This document shows, piece by piece, positions 33,792-43,403 of a stretch of 52,178 bases of DNA. Below the pieces are notes generated by a model. It made no database searches and had not been told where the DNA came from. It worked only from the letters and a program-made list of their open reading frames with translations. Each line of letters opens with the position of its first letter. Within the stretch, counting starts at the first letter, position 1. The translations under genes were made by a program, and so were the position numbers. This DNA comes from Arthrobacter sp. (lineage in GTDB: Bacteria; Actinomycetota; Actinomycetes; Actinomycetales; Micrococcaceae): contig NZ_JAPSHV010000005.1 of assembly GCF_031179385.1 (NCBI RefSeq), positions 8,796-60,973 of the forward strand, given 5' to 3'.

Positions 33792-34917
33792 ACTCATTGT
33801 CCTGTCACACCTCCGCTGGGATTGGGTCTGGCAGCGGCCGCAGCAACTCGTGTCGAGGCTCGGCAAAGCGCCGGCGCGCAAGACATGGTTCGTGGAGGAG
33901 CCGCTCACTCCTGCGGGTGGGACCACCGAGAATCGGCTCAACAGCAACGAGGTCGACGGTCTCACACGCGTCTGGCTCGAGATCCCCGAGCAGGGCAGGC
34001 ACGTCGGCTTCTTCGATGAAGTGATGCCCGACTACGTGGAACAACTCCCGAAGCTGATCGGCGAGCCCGAGGGTGAGCGGGTCGTCTGGATCTATACGCC
34101 GCTTGCACTTGAGGCCGCCCTCGCTCTCAAACCCACCACTTTGGTGTACGACATCATGGATGACCTTGCGGCCTTCAAGGATGCCGCTCCTGAGCTTCTG
34201 GTGCGCCAGCGGCAGGCCCTGAGGAAAGCCGACGTCGTTTTCGCTGGAGGGAGATCGCTCCACCGGTCCGTCGTCAAACAGGGCAGAGAGGACGCACATC
34301 TCGTGCCAAGCGGGGTAGCTGCGGAGCACTACGCCGCGGCCGGCCGCGCGGCCGGCACGGACCGCAGCACACGAACTGCCGGGTACGTCGGAGTCCTCGA
34401 CGAACGACTTGATCTCGCCCTGGTGGCAGAGCTCGCCGAACGGCTTCCGGACTGGGAGATCCGTATGATCGGTCCCATTTGCAAGATCGACGCCGCGGAT
34501 CTCCCGCAAGCGCCGAACATCAGCTATCTGGGTCAGCAGGCCTACGAGGATCTTCCCCGCCTGATGGCTGACCTGGATGTGGCGCTGATGCCATTTGCCT
34601 TGAACGAATCGACCAGATCGATCAGCCCGACGAAGACGCTTGAGTACCTCGCGGCCGGTCTTCCGGTTGTATCAACGCGGGTACCCGACGTAGTGGCCGA
34701 TTTCGAGGGCGTGGTAGAGCTCAGGAATGATGCGCGTGGTTTTGCGGCGGCCTGTGTCGACCTTCAGGGACAGGCCGGCAGGAAGGCACGGGCTACCGAG
34801 TTGAAGCGGCTTATGAAGCACCACCACTGGGACCGTATTGCGGGGCTCATGGAGAAACTGGTCTTCACGGCTGCGAACGCCAATTCAGAAGCCGATGCCG
34901 CCGAGGCGACTGCTTAG
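33781..34917 (+). CDS. Glycosyltransferase (GT-B fold)
   Basis: A 378-residue GT-B enzyme. The N-terminal half has [17 protein letters not shown] (about 7-23), a pattern seen in many glycan-cluster transferases, and [11 protein letters not shown]. The C-terminal half carries the donor-site region with [20 protein letters not shown] (about 277-296) and [19 protein letters not shown] precedes the ATG. No membrane segment is visible. It overlaps the GH1-like gene by 11 bases. The sugar donor is not predictable. Confidence 0.85.
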   Translation: MQSELIVLSHLRWDWVWQRPQQLVSRLGKAPARKTWFVEEPLTPAGGTTENRLNSNEVDGLTRVWLEIPEQGRHVGFFDEVMPDYVEQLPKLIGEPEGERVVWIYTPLALEAALALKPTTLVYDIMDDLAAFKDAAPELLVRQRQALRKADVVFAGGRSLHRSVVKQGREDAHLVPSGVAAEHYAAAGRAAGTDRSTRTAGYVGVLDERLDLALVAELAERLPDWEIRMIGPICKIDAADLPQAPNISYLGQQAYEDLPRLMADLDVALMPFALNESTRSISPTKTLEYLAAGLPVVSTRVPDVVADFEGVVELRNDARGFAAACVDLQGQAGRKARATELKRLMKHHHWDRIAGLMEKLVFTAANANSEADAAEATA

Positions 34918-34922
34918 CTGCC

Positions 34923-35828
34923 ATGGCTGCCGGCAACAGAGCTGCGGATACTTATCTCTCCTCCGAGTACCCGCCGCCCGGACACCTGCTCCTTCACCTC
35001 AGCGACACCCACATCCTGGGCAGGGGCGAGCCACTGTACGGAGCCGTGGACAGCGAGGCCCGGCTCCGGCAATTGCTTGGGAGCATCCGGGCTTCGAATC
35101 TCCGGCCGGACGCCCTCATCCTCACGGGGGACCTGACCGACAGGGGTGAGCCGGCGGCGTACCGGAAGCTGCGCAGCGTCGTCGAACCGGTGGCCCGAGA
35201 GACCGGCGCACAGCTCATCTGGCTGATGGGCAATCATGATCGCCGTGAAAATCTCCGCGCCTGTCTTCTGGGGGAAGCACCTGCGGCCACCCCGTTGTAC
35301 CGGAGCTACCTGCTGGGTGGACTGCGGATCATCACTCTGGACACCTCGGTGCCCGGGTACCACTATGGGTCGCTCGATTCCGAACAACTCGCTTGGCTAG
35401 CGGCAGAACTGGCGACACCCGCACCGGAGGGCACCATTCTTGCGATGCATCATCCTCCCATCCCGATGATCCAGAACCTTGCGGTGCTGACGGAGCTGCG
35501 GAACCAGGACCGTCTGCGCCGGGTCATTGAAGGGTCGGACGTACGGCTCATCCTTGCCGGACACCTTCATGTCTCGACCTCGTCGATGTTCGCCGGCATC
35601 CCGGTCTCCGTGGCATCGGCAACCTGCTACACCCAGGATCTGCACGTGCCCGACGGCGGCGCCCGCGGGTGGGATGGCGGCCAGGGCCACAACCTCGTGC
35701 ATGTCTACCCCGGGACCATCGTCAATTCGGTCGCGCCGCTAGGATCTTTCAGCACGGTTGGAACACACCTGTCAGCAGAAGAAGTCGAAGAGCGGGTTCG
35801 CGGCGCCGGAGTTTCCAGCGGTAACTAG
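34923..35828 (+). CDS. Metallophosphoesterase, CpdA/GpdQ-like
   Basis: A 301-residue calcineurin-like phosphoesterase with all metal motifs: LHLSDTH (Asp28, His30), LTGDLTDRG (Asp70), GNHD (Asn104, His105), MHHPP, and GHLHVS near the C-terminus. The family hydrolyses cyclic nucleotides, glycerophosphodiesters or UDP-sugars. Five bases after the glycosyltransferase it could clear a phosphodiester by-product of the glycan pathway, but a general cAMP-phosphodiesterase role is equally possible. It is convergent with the DUF1206 gene. Confidence 0.88.
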   Translation: MAAGNRAADTYLSSEYPPPGHLLLHLSDTHILGRGEPLYGAVDSEARLRQLLGSIRASNLRPDALILTGDLTDRGEPAAYRKLRSVVEPVARETGAQLIWLMGNHDRRENLRACLLGEAPAATPLYRSYLLGGLRIITLDTSVPGYHYGSLDSEQLAWLAAELATPAPEGTILAMHHPPIPMIQNLAVLTELRNQDRLRRVIEGSDVRLILAGHLHVSTSSMFAGIPVSVASATCYTQDLHVPDGGARGWDGGQGHNLVHVYPGTIVNSVAPLGSFSTVGTHLSAEEVEERVRGAGVSSGN

Positions 35829-35842
35829 CAGTAGCGCTCCCG

Positions 35843-36673
35843 TCACATCCGCCCGAACTTCGAGCGCACCAGCGCGAAAGCACCGTAACAAATCAGGCCG
35901 ACGGCGATCGAGATGAGCAGCGGCATGCCGAACGGGTGATCGGTCAACGCCTTCAGGCTGCCGTCCAGCCCGGTGGACCGTTCCGGATCATGGGTGACCA
36001 CCGCGGCCACGAACAAAACTCCCACGAGGATGAGAGCGAGGCCCTTTGCAACGTGGCCGATCACGCCGAGTATCTCGATGAGAGCACCCCGCCGCGTGTC
36101 CTCGAAGTGACGGAGCTCAGGCCGGAACTTGCGCAGGATCCCCTTGAAAACGAAGTACACCCCAATGCCGAACACGGTCCCGCCCACCGCGAGGATCACG
36201 AAGACCCCGAAGGGTGAACCCATCATCGCCGCAGTGAAGTCACGCGTAGATTCACTCGAGTCAGCCTTGCCGCCGAACGCGAATCTCGCGAAGGTGAAAG
36301 CCATACTGCCGTAGATGATGCTCAGCGACCCTGAGGAGATTGTCTTCGAGATCTGTTCCCCGGTCGGAAGGTGACGGGCCCGCAGGGTAGCCTCGCTGAA
36401 CTGCCAGACAGCCAGCCCGAAACAGCCGACGGCACACGCCCACATGGTCCACGGGCCGAGGGTCCCCCCAGCCAGGCGTTCCAGCGCACCCGTAGGCTCC
36501 GCCTCGCCGTTTCCCCCGAACGCGATCTGCAAAGCGATGATTCCGATGAGCACATGCACTATAGCGAGAACAGCGAATCCGAAGCGGGCGACGACGTCGA
36601 GCGCCTTATGGTCCGACACCTCTTCCGCGACGTCCGCGGCCTCCCGTGCCCGAGAATTCTCGTCCGTTGACAT
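35843..36673 (-). CDS. DUF1206 membrane protein
   Basis: A 276-residue protein with six hydrophobic segments in three similar pairs, beginning VVARFGFAVLAIVHVLIGIIAL, the mark of DUF1206. I chose the ATG at 36673 with AGGAG five bases upstream. A GTG directly before it is the alternative. The family is common in actinobacteria, and its function is unknown. It is divergent from the M15-like gene. Confidence 0.85.
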   Translation of the reverse strand: MSTDENSRAREAADVAEEVSDHKALDVVARFGFAVLAIVHVLIGIIALQIAFGGNGEAEPTGALERLAGGTLGPWTMWACAVGCFGLAVWQFSEATLRARHLPTGEQISKTISSGSLSIIYGSMAFTFARFAFGGKADSSESTRDFTAAMMGSPFGVFVILAVGGTVFGIGVYFVFKGILRKFRPELRHFEDTRRGALIEILGVIGHVAKGLALILVGVLFVAAVVTHDPERSTGLDGSLKALTDHPFGMPLLISIAVGLICYGAFALVRSKFGRM

Positions 36674-36732
36674 CACCGCTCCTGTAGTGCCCTGAGTATT
36701 TCAGGGTACAGCGGCAGGAACTTTCTTGGTGG

Positions 36733-36770
36733 GAACCCTGTGTGCGGGGGCGGCGTGCGAACCCTGTGTG
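36733..36770. repeat. Two direct copies of GAACCCTGTGTG
   Basis: GAACCCTGTGTG occurs at 36733-36744 and 36759-36770, start-to-start 26 bases apart, in the 195-base region between the divergent DUF1206 and M15-like genes. The spacing of about 2.5 helical turns leaves open tandem activator sites or chance duplication. Confidence 0.6.
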
Positions 36771-36868
36771 GAGGGCGGCACAGGGCCCACCCGGGAACTC
36801 ACCGCACCAGCTGTCGTTTTAACTTTCACCAGTCCCCTCCGCTCTTACTGCTGGAAGGACCACTCCTG

Positions 36869-37621
36869 ATGATCAACGACAACCTGAATGGCGGCCGACG
36901 ACGCCGCGTCGGGTTGTTCGTGATGCTCCTGCTGCTCGCGGTACTCGCGTCGGCTGCAGTGCTCGTGGTGTCCGGTTTGCGCAGCGGGGGGAGCTTGTCA
37001 CTGGGGCTTCCGGAATGCACCGTCCACACTGCGGAAGGGGAGGTTGGACTCGACCGTGACGAGGCCAAGCGGGCTACGACCGCCGCCGCGCTCCTGGCTC
37101 GCGGGTTGGAAGCGCCGGACACCTCCGATATCGACGACGCCGTGATACAGCGGCTGACCGACGGGCCCGCCGAAGACGCCGGACCCGGCCTGGCATGCCG
37201 CGGTTCAGCGTCCGGCGGCCTGGAGGAACAGCAGCTGGGTGCCAGCGGTCTCACCCCACGCGCCGAGCAGGTGCTCGAGGCGATGACTGGGGTGTTCGGC
37301 AAACAGAGTCTCGGCGGGTACGCCCCGGGTGGCGTCAGTCAGGGGCACGGAGCGGCGTCGACGCACTATGACGGACGAGCCATCGACATCTTCTTCCGTC
37401 CCGTGTCGGAGGACAATCGGCGCGACGGCTGGATGCTGGCCCACTGGCTCGTCGCTCACGCCGAGGACCTCGACATTCAGTACGTCATCTTCGACGACCG
37501 GTTTTGGAGCGCGCACCTCACCAGAGCGCAGTGGCACGATTACGACGCCCCTGATCCCAGCAACGAAATCCTGCGCCATCTCGATCACGTGCATGTGGAC
37601 GTGCTGGGCGGAGGCGACTGA
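36869..37621 (+). CDS. Membrane-anchored M15-like peptidase-fold protein
   Basis: A 250-residue protein. A basic start (NDNLNGGRRRRVG) precedes one membrane segment at about 14-37, and the rest is extracytoplasmic. The C-terminal domain has GHGAASTHYDGRAIDIFF and HLDHVHVDVLG, the His/Asp and HxH zinc pattern of M15 (D-Ala-D-Ala carboxypeptidase/VanY-like) enzymes. A peptidoglycan hydrolase role is plausible. The ATG at 36869 has GGAAGGA upstream. The open frame from 36740 is not supported. The stop abuts the convergent reductase gene. Confidence 0.75.
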   Translation: MINDNLNGGRRRRVGLFVMLLLLAVLASAAVLVVSGLRSGGSLSLGLPECTVHTAEGEVGLDRDEAKRATTAAALLARGLEAPDTSDIDDAVIQRLTDGPAEDAGPGLACRGSASGGLEEQQLGASGLTPRAEQVLEAMTGVFGKQSLGGYAPGGVSQGHGAASTHYDGRAIDIFFRPVSEDNRRDGWMLAHWLVAHAEDLDIQYVIFDDRFWSAHLTRAQWHDYDAPDPSNEILRHLDHVHVDVLGGGD

Positions 37622-38266
37622 CTAGCGCCGCCAGAACAGGTGATGCGTCACGCCGCTGGAGCTGGGCACGACGTCGAGGTGGAAACGGTCGAGAAGCTCC
37701 TCAGGTGATTCCCAGAGGCGCGATCCCGATTCGAGCTTCATCGGTGACACTGCGACATGCAGCGTGTCCACGAGGTCCGCATCGAGAAACTCCCGAATCG
37801 TCGTTGCTCCTCCACCCAATCGGACGTCCTTGCCGTTTGCGGCCTCTTTCGCCTTCCCCAGTGCAGCGACAGGATCGACGTTGATGAAGTGGAACGTGGT
37901 GTCCGAGAGGGTGAAGGATGGCCGCTCGTAGTGGGTCATCACGAACACCGGAGTGTGGAAGGGCGGCTCGTCACCCCACCATCCCCGCCAGTCCTCGTTC
38001 TCCCAGGGGCCGCGGTGGGGACTGAACTTGTTGCGGCCCATGATTTCGGCCCCGATGTTGTTCTTGAAGTCACGCGTGAAGTAGTCGTCGAGGCCGCGCG
38101 TTCCGCCGGGGTCGGTCCGGTTCGGCCAGCTCGCCGTAGCGCCTGCCCACGCGAACATTTCTCCGGGGTCCGCGTGGCCGAACGGTCGCTCCAGGCTTTG
38201 GTTTTCGCCCGCGCCGAAGCCGTCACTGGAAACGTTGAAGTTCTGGACCCTGAGTAGCTGGCTCAT
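37622..38266 (-). CDS. Dihydrofolate-reductase-like (RibD C-terminal) protein
   Basis: A 214-residue protein of the RibD-C/DHFR-like family. It opens LLRVQNFNVSSDGFGAG, has AEIMGRNKFSPHRGPW mid-way, and LGGGATTIREFLDADLVDTLHVAVSP near the end (landmark GGGATTIREFL), which forms the NADPH site. It is a probable NADPH-dependent reductase of unknown substrate, a common stand-alone family in actinobacteria. True riboflavin synthesis is unlikely without other rib genes. Confidence 0.87.
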   Translation of the reverse strand: MSQLLRVQNFNVSSDGFGAGENQSLERPFGHADPGEMFAWAGATASWPNRTDPGGTRGLDDYFTRDFKNNIGAEIMGRNKFSPHRGPWENEDWRGWWGDEPPFHTPVFVMTHYERPSFTLSDTTFHFINVDPVAALGKAKEAANGKDVRLGGGATTIREFLDADLVDTLHVAVSPMKLESGSRLWESPEELLDRFHLDVVPSSSGVTHHLFWRR

Positions 38267-38340
38267 CTTGGACTCCTCATTGCCTTCAGAGGCATCGCGG
38301 CTACCCAGAAACTATCGGCAACCGGCGCCATCCACAACGG

Positions 38341-39420
38341 TCAGTCTGAGCGCCACTCCCCCGTCTCGAAGAATCGGCGCAGCACGGCGAGCGCAGGGGC
38401 GGGGTTCAGCCCGCGCTCGGCCAACCAACCATCGTCGTTGTAGGAGCAGGCGTACCGATCGCCGGAGTCGCAGAGGAGCGACACGATGCTCCCACGCCGG
38501 CCGGCAGCCTTCAGCTGCGCAACAAGCTGCCACACTCCCCACAGGTTGGTGCCGGTGGAGGGACCGGCGGAGATTCCAGCGAATGCCAGCAGGTGGCGTG
38601 ATGCGGCAACCGATGCGGCATCGGGCACCTGGATCATCGCGTCGATGACGGAGGGGACGAAGCTCGGCTCGGGCCTCGGTCGGCCGATTCCCTCGATGCG
38701 CGAGGGCTTCCCGACGGCTGCGGCCCCACCCGCCCAGGTGGGATAAAACGCCGAGTTCTCGGGATCTACGACAGCGAGCCGCGTGGGGTACCGGTTATAC
38801 CGGAGGTACCTGCCGATGGTGGCACTGGTCCCACCGGTCCCTGCCCCTACCACCACCCAGTCCGGGACGGGGAACCGCTCGTGCTCCATCTGCCGGAAGA
38901 TCGATTCGGCGATGTTGTTGTTGCCGCGCCAGTCCGTGGCCCGTTCGGCGTAGGTGAACTGGTCCATGTAGTGTCCGCCCGTTTCGGCGGCGATGTGCTC
39001 TGCAGCGTCGTAAACTTCCGAGGCATTCTCGACGAAGTGGCAGGTCCCGCCGTACTGCTCGATCAGGGTGATCTTCTCGGGACTTGTGGAGCGGGTCATC
39101 ACTGCGATGAACGGCAGCCCCAGCAGCTGTGCAAAATAGGCCTCGGACACGGCGGTGGAACCGCTCGACGCCTCGACGATCGTGGCTCCTTCCCGGATCC
39201 AGCCGTTCACCAGCCCGAAGAGGAACAGCGAGCGCGCAAGCCGGTGCTTCAGGCTTCCGGTCCGATGGGTCGACTCGTCCTTCAGGTAGACGTCGATACC
39301 CCAGCTCTCGGGCACGGGCAGCGCCAGCAGGTGCGTGTCGGCTGACCGGTTGCCTTCAGCTTCGATGCGTCGGATCGCTTCATCGGACCAGGAGCGGTCA
39401 GCCCCAGCGGAAATCGTCAT
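38341..39420 (-). CDS. PLP-dependent cysteine desulfhydrase, Cds1-like
   Basis: A 359-residue fold-type II PLP enzyme. The cofactor lysine is in TGSLKHR (Lys58), the substrate loop in [16 protein letters not shown], and the phosphate-binding glycine loop in [22 protein letters not shown] and the overall length fit mycobacterial Cds1, which breaks L-cysteine into pyruvate, ammonia and sulfide, and not CysK. It stands alone on the minus strand. Confidence 0.85.
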   Translation of the reverse strand: MTISAGADRSWSDEAIRRIEAEGNRSADTHLLALPVPESWGIDVYLKDESTHRTGSLKHRLARSLFLFGLVNGWIREGATIVEASSGSTAVSEAYFAQLLGLPFIAVMTRSTSPEKITLIEQYGGTCHFVENASEVYDAAEHIAAETGGHYMDQFTYAERATDWRGNNNIAESIFRQMEHERFPVPDWVVVGAGTGGTSATIGRYLRYNRYPTRLAVVDPENSAFYPTWAGGAAAVGKPSRIEGIGRPRPEPSFVPSVIDAMIQVPDAASVAASRHLLAFAGISAGPSTGTNLWGVWQLVAQLKAAGRRGSIVSLLCDSGDRYACSYNDDGWLAERGLNPAPALAVLRRFFETGEWRSD

Positions 39421-39491
39421 ACCTGAACACTATCCACGGCAGGTACGACGGCGGTGCCCGGGTGAGCACCGTCGTCGTCCGTCGGCAGCCG

Positions 39492-40247
39492 CTACAGCCG
39501 GCGGTCGGCGAAGACCTTCAGTGCGTCACGCACAAACTCCGCGCCCTTCCGGCCGCCGTAGTTCGCTGCGAAGCGATCGTCAGCGACGTACATGTCGCCG
39601 AGGCCCACGAAGTACTCCTTCGACGGCCGACCGTCAGACGAGGGCAGGCCCGGGACACCGGACAGCCACTCGAAGTGCCGGCGTGCCAGTTCCTGCGCAG
39701 CGTCGCTGTCAGGCGCAATCCCTTGTTCCGCGGCGGCAGTCCAGTCAGCGCCGAGCTGCGCCGTACGCGCCTTGTACTGCGTGCGTTCAGCCTCGCTCAT
39801 GCCCCGCCACCAGCGATCTCCGGTCGCATACGCCTCGGCGCCCCACCGTTCCTCAACTTCGTCCTTGTACCGGGTGTGGTCGAAACCGTCGAACATGTTT
39901 TCTGCCATGAGTTGTTCACCTCCTTCCAGTTGGTCGATGGTCAGTGAAACCGACGCGATCTGCCGCGCCAGCCGCTCCTGTTCCTGTCTCAGCAGCTCCA
40001 GGTGCTTCCGGAGGGCGCGAGCAGGCTCAGCTTCCCGGTTCAGCACTTCCGTGATAGCAGGTAGTCCCAACCCCAGGCCGCGCAGCAGGAGGATCCGCTG
40101 TAGACGCACCAGGGCGTCGTCGTCGTAATAGCGGTAGCCGTTGCTGCCCACCCGCGACGGGGGCAACAGCCCCAGCCGGTCATAGTGGCGAAGCGTGCGG
40201 CTCGTGGTTCCCACCAGTCTCGCTACGTCCTGGATCGAGCGGTCCAT
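39492..40247 (-). CDS. MerR-family regulator with TipAS domain (TipAL-like)
   Basis: A 251-residue regulator. An N-terminal winged helix (VARLVGTTSRTLRHYDRLGL, then YRYYDDDALVRLQ) and dimerisation helix (about 75-110) are followed by a TipAS-type ligand domain (FDGFDHTRYKDEVEERWG to the C-terminus). TipAL of Streptomyces binds thiopeptide antibiotics and activates its own promoter. The ATG at 40247 has AGGAGG upstream. It is divergent from the guanine deaminase gene across a promoter with a dyad between -35 and -10. Confidence 0.9.
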   Translation of the reverse strand: MDRSIQDVARLVGTTSRTLRHYDRLGLLPPSRVGSNGYRYYDDDALVRLQRILLLRGLGLGLPAITEVLNREAEPARALRKHLELLRQEQERLARQIASVSLTIDQLEGGEQLMAENMFDGFDHTRYKDEVEERWGAEAYATGDRWWRGMSEAERTQYKARTAQLGADWTAAAEQGIAPDSDAAQELARRHFEWLSGVPGLPSSDGRPSKEYFVGLGDMYVADDRFAANYGGRKGAEFVRDALKVFADRRL

Positions 40248-40272
40248 GTGCCCTCCTGCCTTGTTTGTCCAC

Positions 40273-40301
40273 CGTATAGGTTGACGTCGCGTCAAGGTCA
40301 A
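40273..40301 (-). promoter_or_regulatory. MerR-type promoter with dyad in the spacer
   Basis: On the minus strand a -35 TTGACC (40301-40296) and -10 TATACG (40278-40273) are 17 bases apart. The perfect palindrome TTGACG-TCG-CGTCAA (40281-40295) fills the spacer. This is the arrangement used by MerR proteins that twist their promoter, so autoregulation of the TipAL-like gene is likely. The deaminase start lies 22 bases to the right and may also be affected. Confidence 0.7.
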
Positions 40302-40323
40302 CAGCCAGGTGTAGGGTTCCAGC

Positions 40324-40803
40324 ATGAGCACTGTGGAGGAGCAGTTCCTCGCCCGCGCCATAGCCCTCGCAACCCAGAATGTGTACGACGGGGGTGGCCC
40401 CTTCGGTGCCCTCATCGTCACCCCGGACGGGCGTGCTTTCGAGGGCGCCAACCGGGTGACGGCAAACAATGATCCAACCGCCCACGCCGAAGTGATGGCG
40501 ATCAGGAACGCGTGTTCATCCCTCGGTACGTTCGACCTGACGGGCTGCACTCTCTACACCAGTTGCGAGCCGTGCCCTCTATGCCTGGCGGCCGCACTCT
40601 GGGCGCGCGTCGACAGCATTTCCTTCGCGGCCGATCGGCATGATGCAGCCAAGGCAGGATTCGACGACGCCGTGTTCTACGAATTCTTCGAAGCACCCGT
40701 TGCAGAACGCTCCATGCAGGTGCGGCAAATGGAGCTTCCTGACTCAGCGAGCGCCGAACCGTTCCGCGCCTGGGCTGACCTCCCCGACCGCATCGACTAC
40801 TGA
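40324..40803 (+). CDS. Guanine deaminase, cytidine-deaminase fold (GuaD-like)
   Basis: A 159-residue zinc deaminase. The zinc and catalytic residues are in TAHAE (His54, Glu56) and CEPCPLC (Cys84, Cys87). The C-terminal AGFDDAVFYEFF resembles the swapped tail that shapes the guanine site in Bacillus GuaD. It would convert guanine to xanthine in the cytoplasm. A tRNA-adenosine deaminase (TadA) is the alternative, but the tail and length favour GuaD. Confidence 0.85.
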   Translation: MSTVEEQFLARAIALATQNVYDGGGPFGALIVTPDGRAFEGANRVTANNDPTAHAEVMAIRNACSSLGTFDLTGCTLYTSCEPCPLCLAAALWARVDSISFAADRHDAAKAGFDDAVFYEFFEAPVAERSMQVRQMELPDSASAEPFRAWADLPDRIDY

Positions 40804-40901
40804 CGCTCGGACTAACCTGTCTCCAGCCGCCCGGAAAATACACAGTATGCTTAGCAATTAGTTTGACGGCATACAGGTTTATTCCTCGGGAAGGGCAACA
40901 C

Positions 40902-42017
40902 ATGGCAGGTTCCCACCTACACAGCACCCGCTCGAGCCCGTGGGCTGACGGCCTCGGACGCACCGGTTCCCGGGCCGCCCAGATCCTGCTGATTCTCACT
41001 CTGGCGGTGGTCGCAATCTACGGGCTGCTGCAAATCCGCCTGCTGGTGATTCCCGTCATCATCGCGCTGATTCTCGCGGCAGCCATCGGCCCGTTCGTGA
41101 ATCTCCTGCGTCGCCGAGGGGTGCCCGGCGCACTCGCCACAGCCATAGCGTTCCTGGCCCTGCTGGTCGTTCTCTCAGGGATCATTACGATCATCGTGCT
41201 TTCGGTCCGCAGCCAGGCTGATGAACTGATCGCCGCCGCCACCGAAGGCCTGGATGAGCTTCAGGCCTTCCTGACGAGCGGGCCGTTCCCGATCTCCCCG
41301 GAGCAACTCGGCGAGGCACGTACCGCGATCATCGACTACGCGACCAGCGCGCAGTTCCGGTCGGGTGCGATCTCGGGTGTCTCCGTTGTGGCGGAATTCC
41401 TTACCGGTGCCACCCTGACCGCGGTGATCCTCTTCTTCTTCCTGAAAGACGGCAAGAAGATCTGGGAATTCTTCCTCCGCCCCTTCAAGGGCGAGCGCGA
41501 ACAGAAACTGCGTCGTTCGGGAGCCCGTACCCTCGAGGTACTCGGTAGCTATGTCCGAGGAACAGCGATCGTCGCCCTGGTGGACACCGTTGCTATCGGC
41601 ATCGCGCTGCTGATCCTCGGTGTACCTCTGGCCATTCCGCTCGCGATGATCGTCTTCATCGGTGCCTTCATCCCACTGGTGGGCGCCACCATCGCCGGCG
41701 TTCTGGCAGCGCTCGTCGCGCTGGTGGCCAACGGCCCGATTGTCGCCCTCATAGTGGTCGGCGTCGTCATCGCCGTCAACCAGTTGGAAGGTGACCTACT
41801 GCAGCCGATCGTCATGGGCAAGTCGCTGCGGCTTCATGCACTGGTGATCCTGCTGGCCCTGACCGCCGGAACCATCCTCGCCGGCATCATCGGCGCCGTC
41901 CTGTCCGTGCCGATAGCCGCCGTGACCTGGGCGGTCCTGCAGGTGTGGACGGCGGAAGACCCGAGGATGGAGCCGTTGAATCCGGACATGCCACCGGCCG
42001 GATCAGAACCCACCTGA
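40902..42017 (+). CDS. AI-2E family transporter
   Basis: A 371-residue membrane protein with about eight hydrophobic segments. The first pair, around residues 25-70, is followed by a soluble stretch at about 110-165. FLKDGKKIWEFFLRPF and the late VPLAIPLAMIVFIGAFIPLVGATIAGVLA region (landmark FIPLVGATIAG) are typical of this family. Members export autoinducer-like molecules or act as Na/H antiporters. The ATG at 40902 is preceded by GAAGGG. Confidence 0.88.
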   Translation: MAGSHLHSTRSSPWADGLGRTGSRAAQILLILTLAVVAIYGLLQIRLLVIPVIIALILAAAIGPFVNLLRRRGVPGALATAIAFLALLVVLSGIITIIVLSVRSQADELIAAATEGLDELQAFLTSGPFPISPEQLGEARTAIIDYATSAQFRSGAISGVSVVAEFLTGATLTAVILFFFLKDGKKIWEFFLRPFKGEREQKLRRSGARTLEVLGSYVRGTAIVALVDTVAIGIALLILGVPLAIPLAMIVFIGAFIPLVGATIAGVLAALVALVANGPIVALIVVGVVIAVNQLEGDLLQPIVMGKSLRLHALVILLALTAGTILAGIIGAVLSVPIAAVTWAVLQVWTAEDPRMEPLNPDMPPAGSEPT

Positions 42018-42066
42018 GCCGAGCACACTAGAAACTGCAGGATCACTACCGAGTAGGACGCACACG

Positions 42067-43401
42067 ATGACCACCGAAACCGCCGCCCCTTCAAAGCTCC
42101 GGCAAGGAATCTCCGGCAAGCTGCTCTACCTGTTCATCCTTGGTGACGTACTCGGCGCCGGCGTCTACGCGCTGGTCGGTGTCATCGCGGCTGAGGTTGG
42201 TGGGGCCATCTGGGTGCCACTGGTTGTTGCACTGGCACTGGCGCTCCTCACCGCGGGTTCCTACGCGGAGCTCGTGACCAAATACCCGAAGGCAGGCGGT
42301 GCTGCGGTCTTCGCCCAGCGGGCATACAAGACCCCGTTCATCTCATTCCTGGTGGGGTTCTGCATGCTCGCAGCCGGGGTGACCAGTGCTGCCGGCCTGG
42401 CCCTCGCCTTCACGGGTGATTACCTCTCCGCCTTCATTGCCGTGCCGCCGGCCTGGGCCGCCGTCGTTTTCCTTGTCCTGCTGGCGTTGCTGAATGCCCG
42501 CGGCATCAAGGAGTCAGTCCGCTCCAACGTGGTGATGACTGTCATCGAGGTTTCCGGACTGGTGCTGGTCATCGTCCTGGTGGCTGTCTTCCTCGGCCAG
42601 GGCAATGGCAATCCCGAGCAAATCTCACAGTTCCCGGCCAACGCCAATCCGGCAGTTGCCGTCCTGGGAGCGTCCCTCATTGCCTACTACTCCTTCGTGG
42701 GCTTCGAGGTGTCGGCGAATGTCGCGGAGGAAGTACGCAATCCGGCCCGCGTGTATCCGAAAGCCCTGTTCGGAGCCCTCGCCACCGCAGGCGCCGTGTA
42801 CCTGCTGATCGGCCTGGTATCCGCGGCCGCGCTGCCCGCCGAGGACCTCGCAGGGTCCACCGCGCCCCTCCTCGACGTTGTCAACGCCACAGGCTTCGGC
42901 ATCCCGCCGTGGCTGTTCAGTTTGATCGCCCTCGTCGCTGTCGCCAACGGCGCACTGCTGACCATGATCATGGCGAGCCGGCTGACCTTCGGCATGGCCG
43001 AGGAAGGGCTCCTGCCCTCGGTACTCGGTAAGGTGCTACCCAACCGCCGCACTCCGTGGGTGGCCATCATTGCGACGACGGCGATCGCCATGGCACTGAC
43101 CCTCACAGGTGACCTTGCTTCGCTGGCCGAGACAGTCGTCCTGCTCCTGCTCTTCGTGTTCATCAGCACGAACGTCGCGGTCCTGGTGCTCCGCCGGGAC
43201 CGGGTGGAGCACCAGCATTTCCGCATCCCGACGGTGATCCCCTACCTGGGTGTCGCTTCCTGCCTGGTGCTCCTCACCCAGCAGTCGGCGGAGATCTGGC
43301 TGCGCGCAGCGATTCTGATCGGTGTAGGTGTTGTCCTCTACGTCATCAGCACCGTCGTCTCAAAGCGGACCAACGCCGGCCAGCGGGCTGAGACGCGGTA
43401 G
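42067..43401 (+). CDS. APC-family amino acid permease
   Basis: A 444-residue permease with about twelve membrane segments. The unwound first helix LFILGDVLGAGVYALVG and the RAYKTPFISFLVGF region are APC hallmarks. ASLIAYYSFVGFEVSANVAEEVRNPAR marks helix 6 and the following loop (landmark YSFVGFE). The substrate is an amino acid or amine. It heads a tight series of genes running to 46482, with a 2-base gap to the next. Confidence 0.92.
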   Translation: MTTETAAPSKLRQGISGKLLYLFILGDVLGAGVYALVGVIAAEVGGAIWVPLVVALALALLTAGSYAELVTKYPKAGGAAVFAQRAYKTPFISFLVGFCMLAAGVTSAAGLALAFTGDYLSAFIAVPPAWAAVVFLVLLALLNARGIKESVRSNVVMTVIEVSGLVLVIVLVAVFLGQGNGNPEQISQFPANANPAVAVLGASLIAYYSFVGFEVSANVAEEVRNPARVYPKALFGALATAGAVYLLIGLVSAAALPAEDLAGSTAPLLDVVNATGFGIPPWLFSLIALVAVANGALLTMIMASRLTFGMAEEGLLPSVLGKVLPNRRTPWVAIIATTAIAMALTLTGDLASLAETVVLLLLFVFISTNVAVLVLRRDRVEHQHFRIPTVIPYLGVASCLVLLTQQSAEIWLRAAILIGVGVVLYVISTVVSKRTNAGQRAETR

Positions 43402-43403
43402 CT

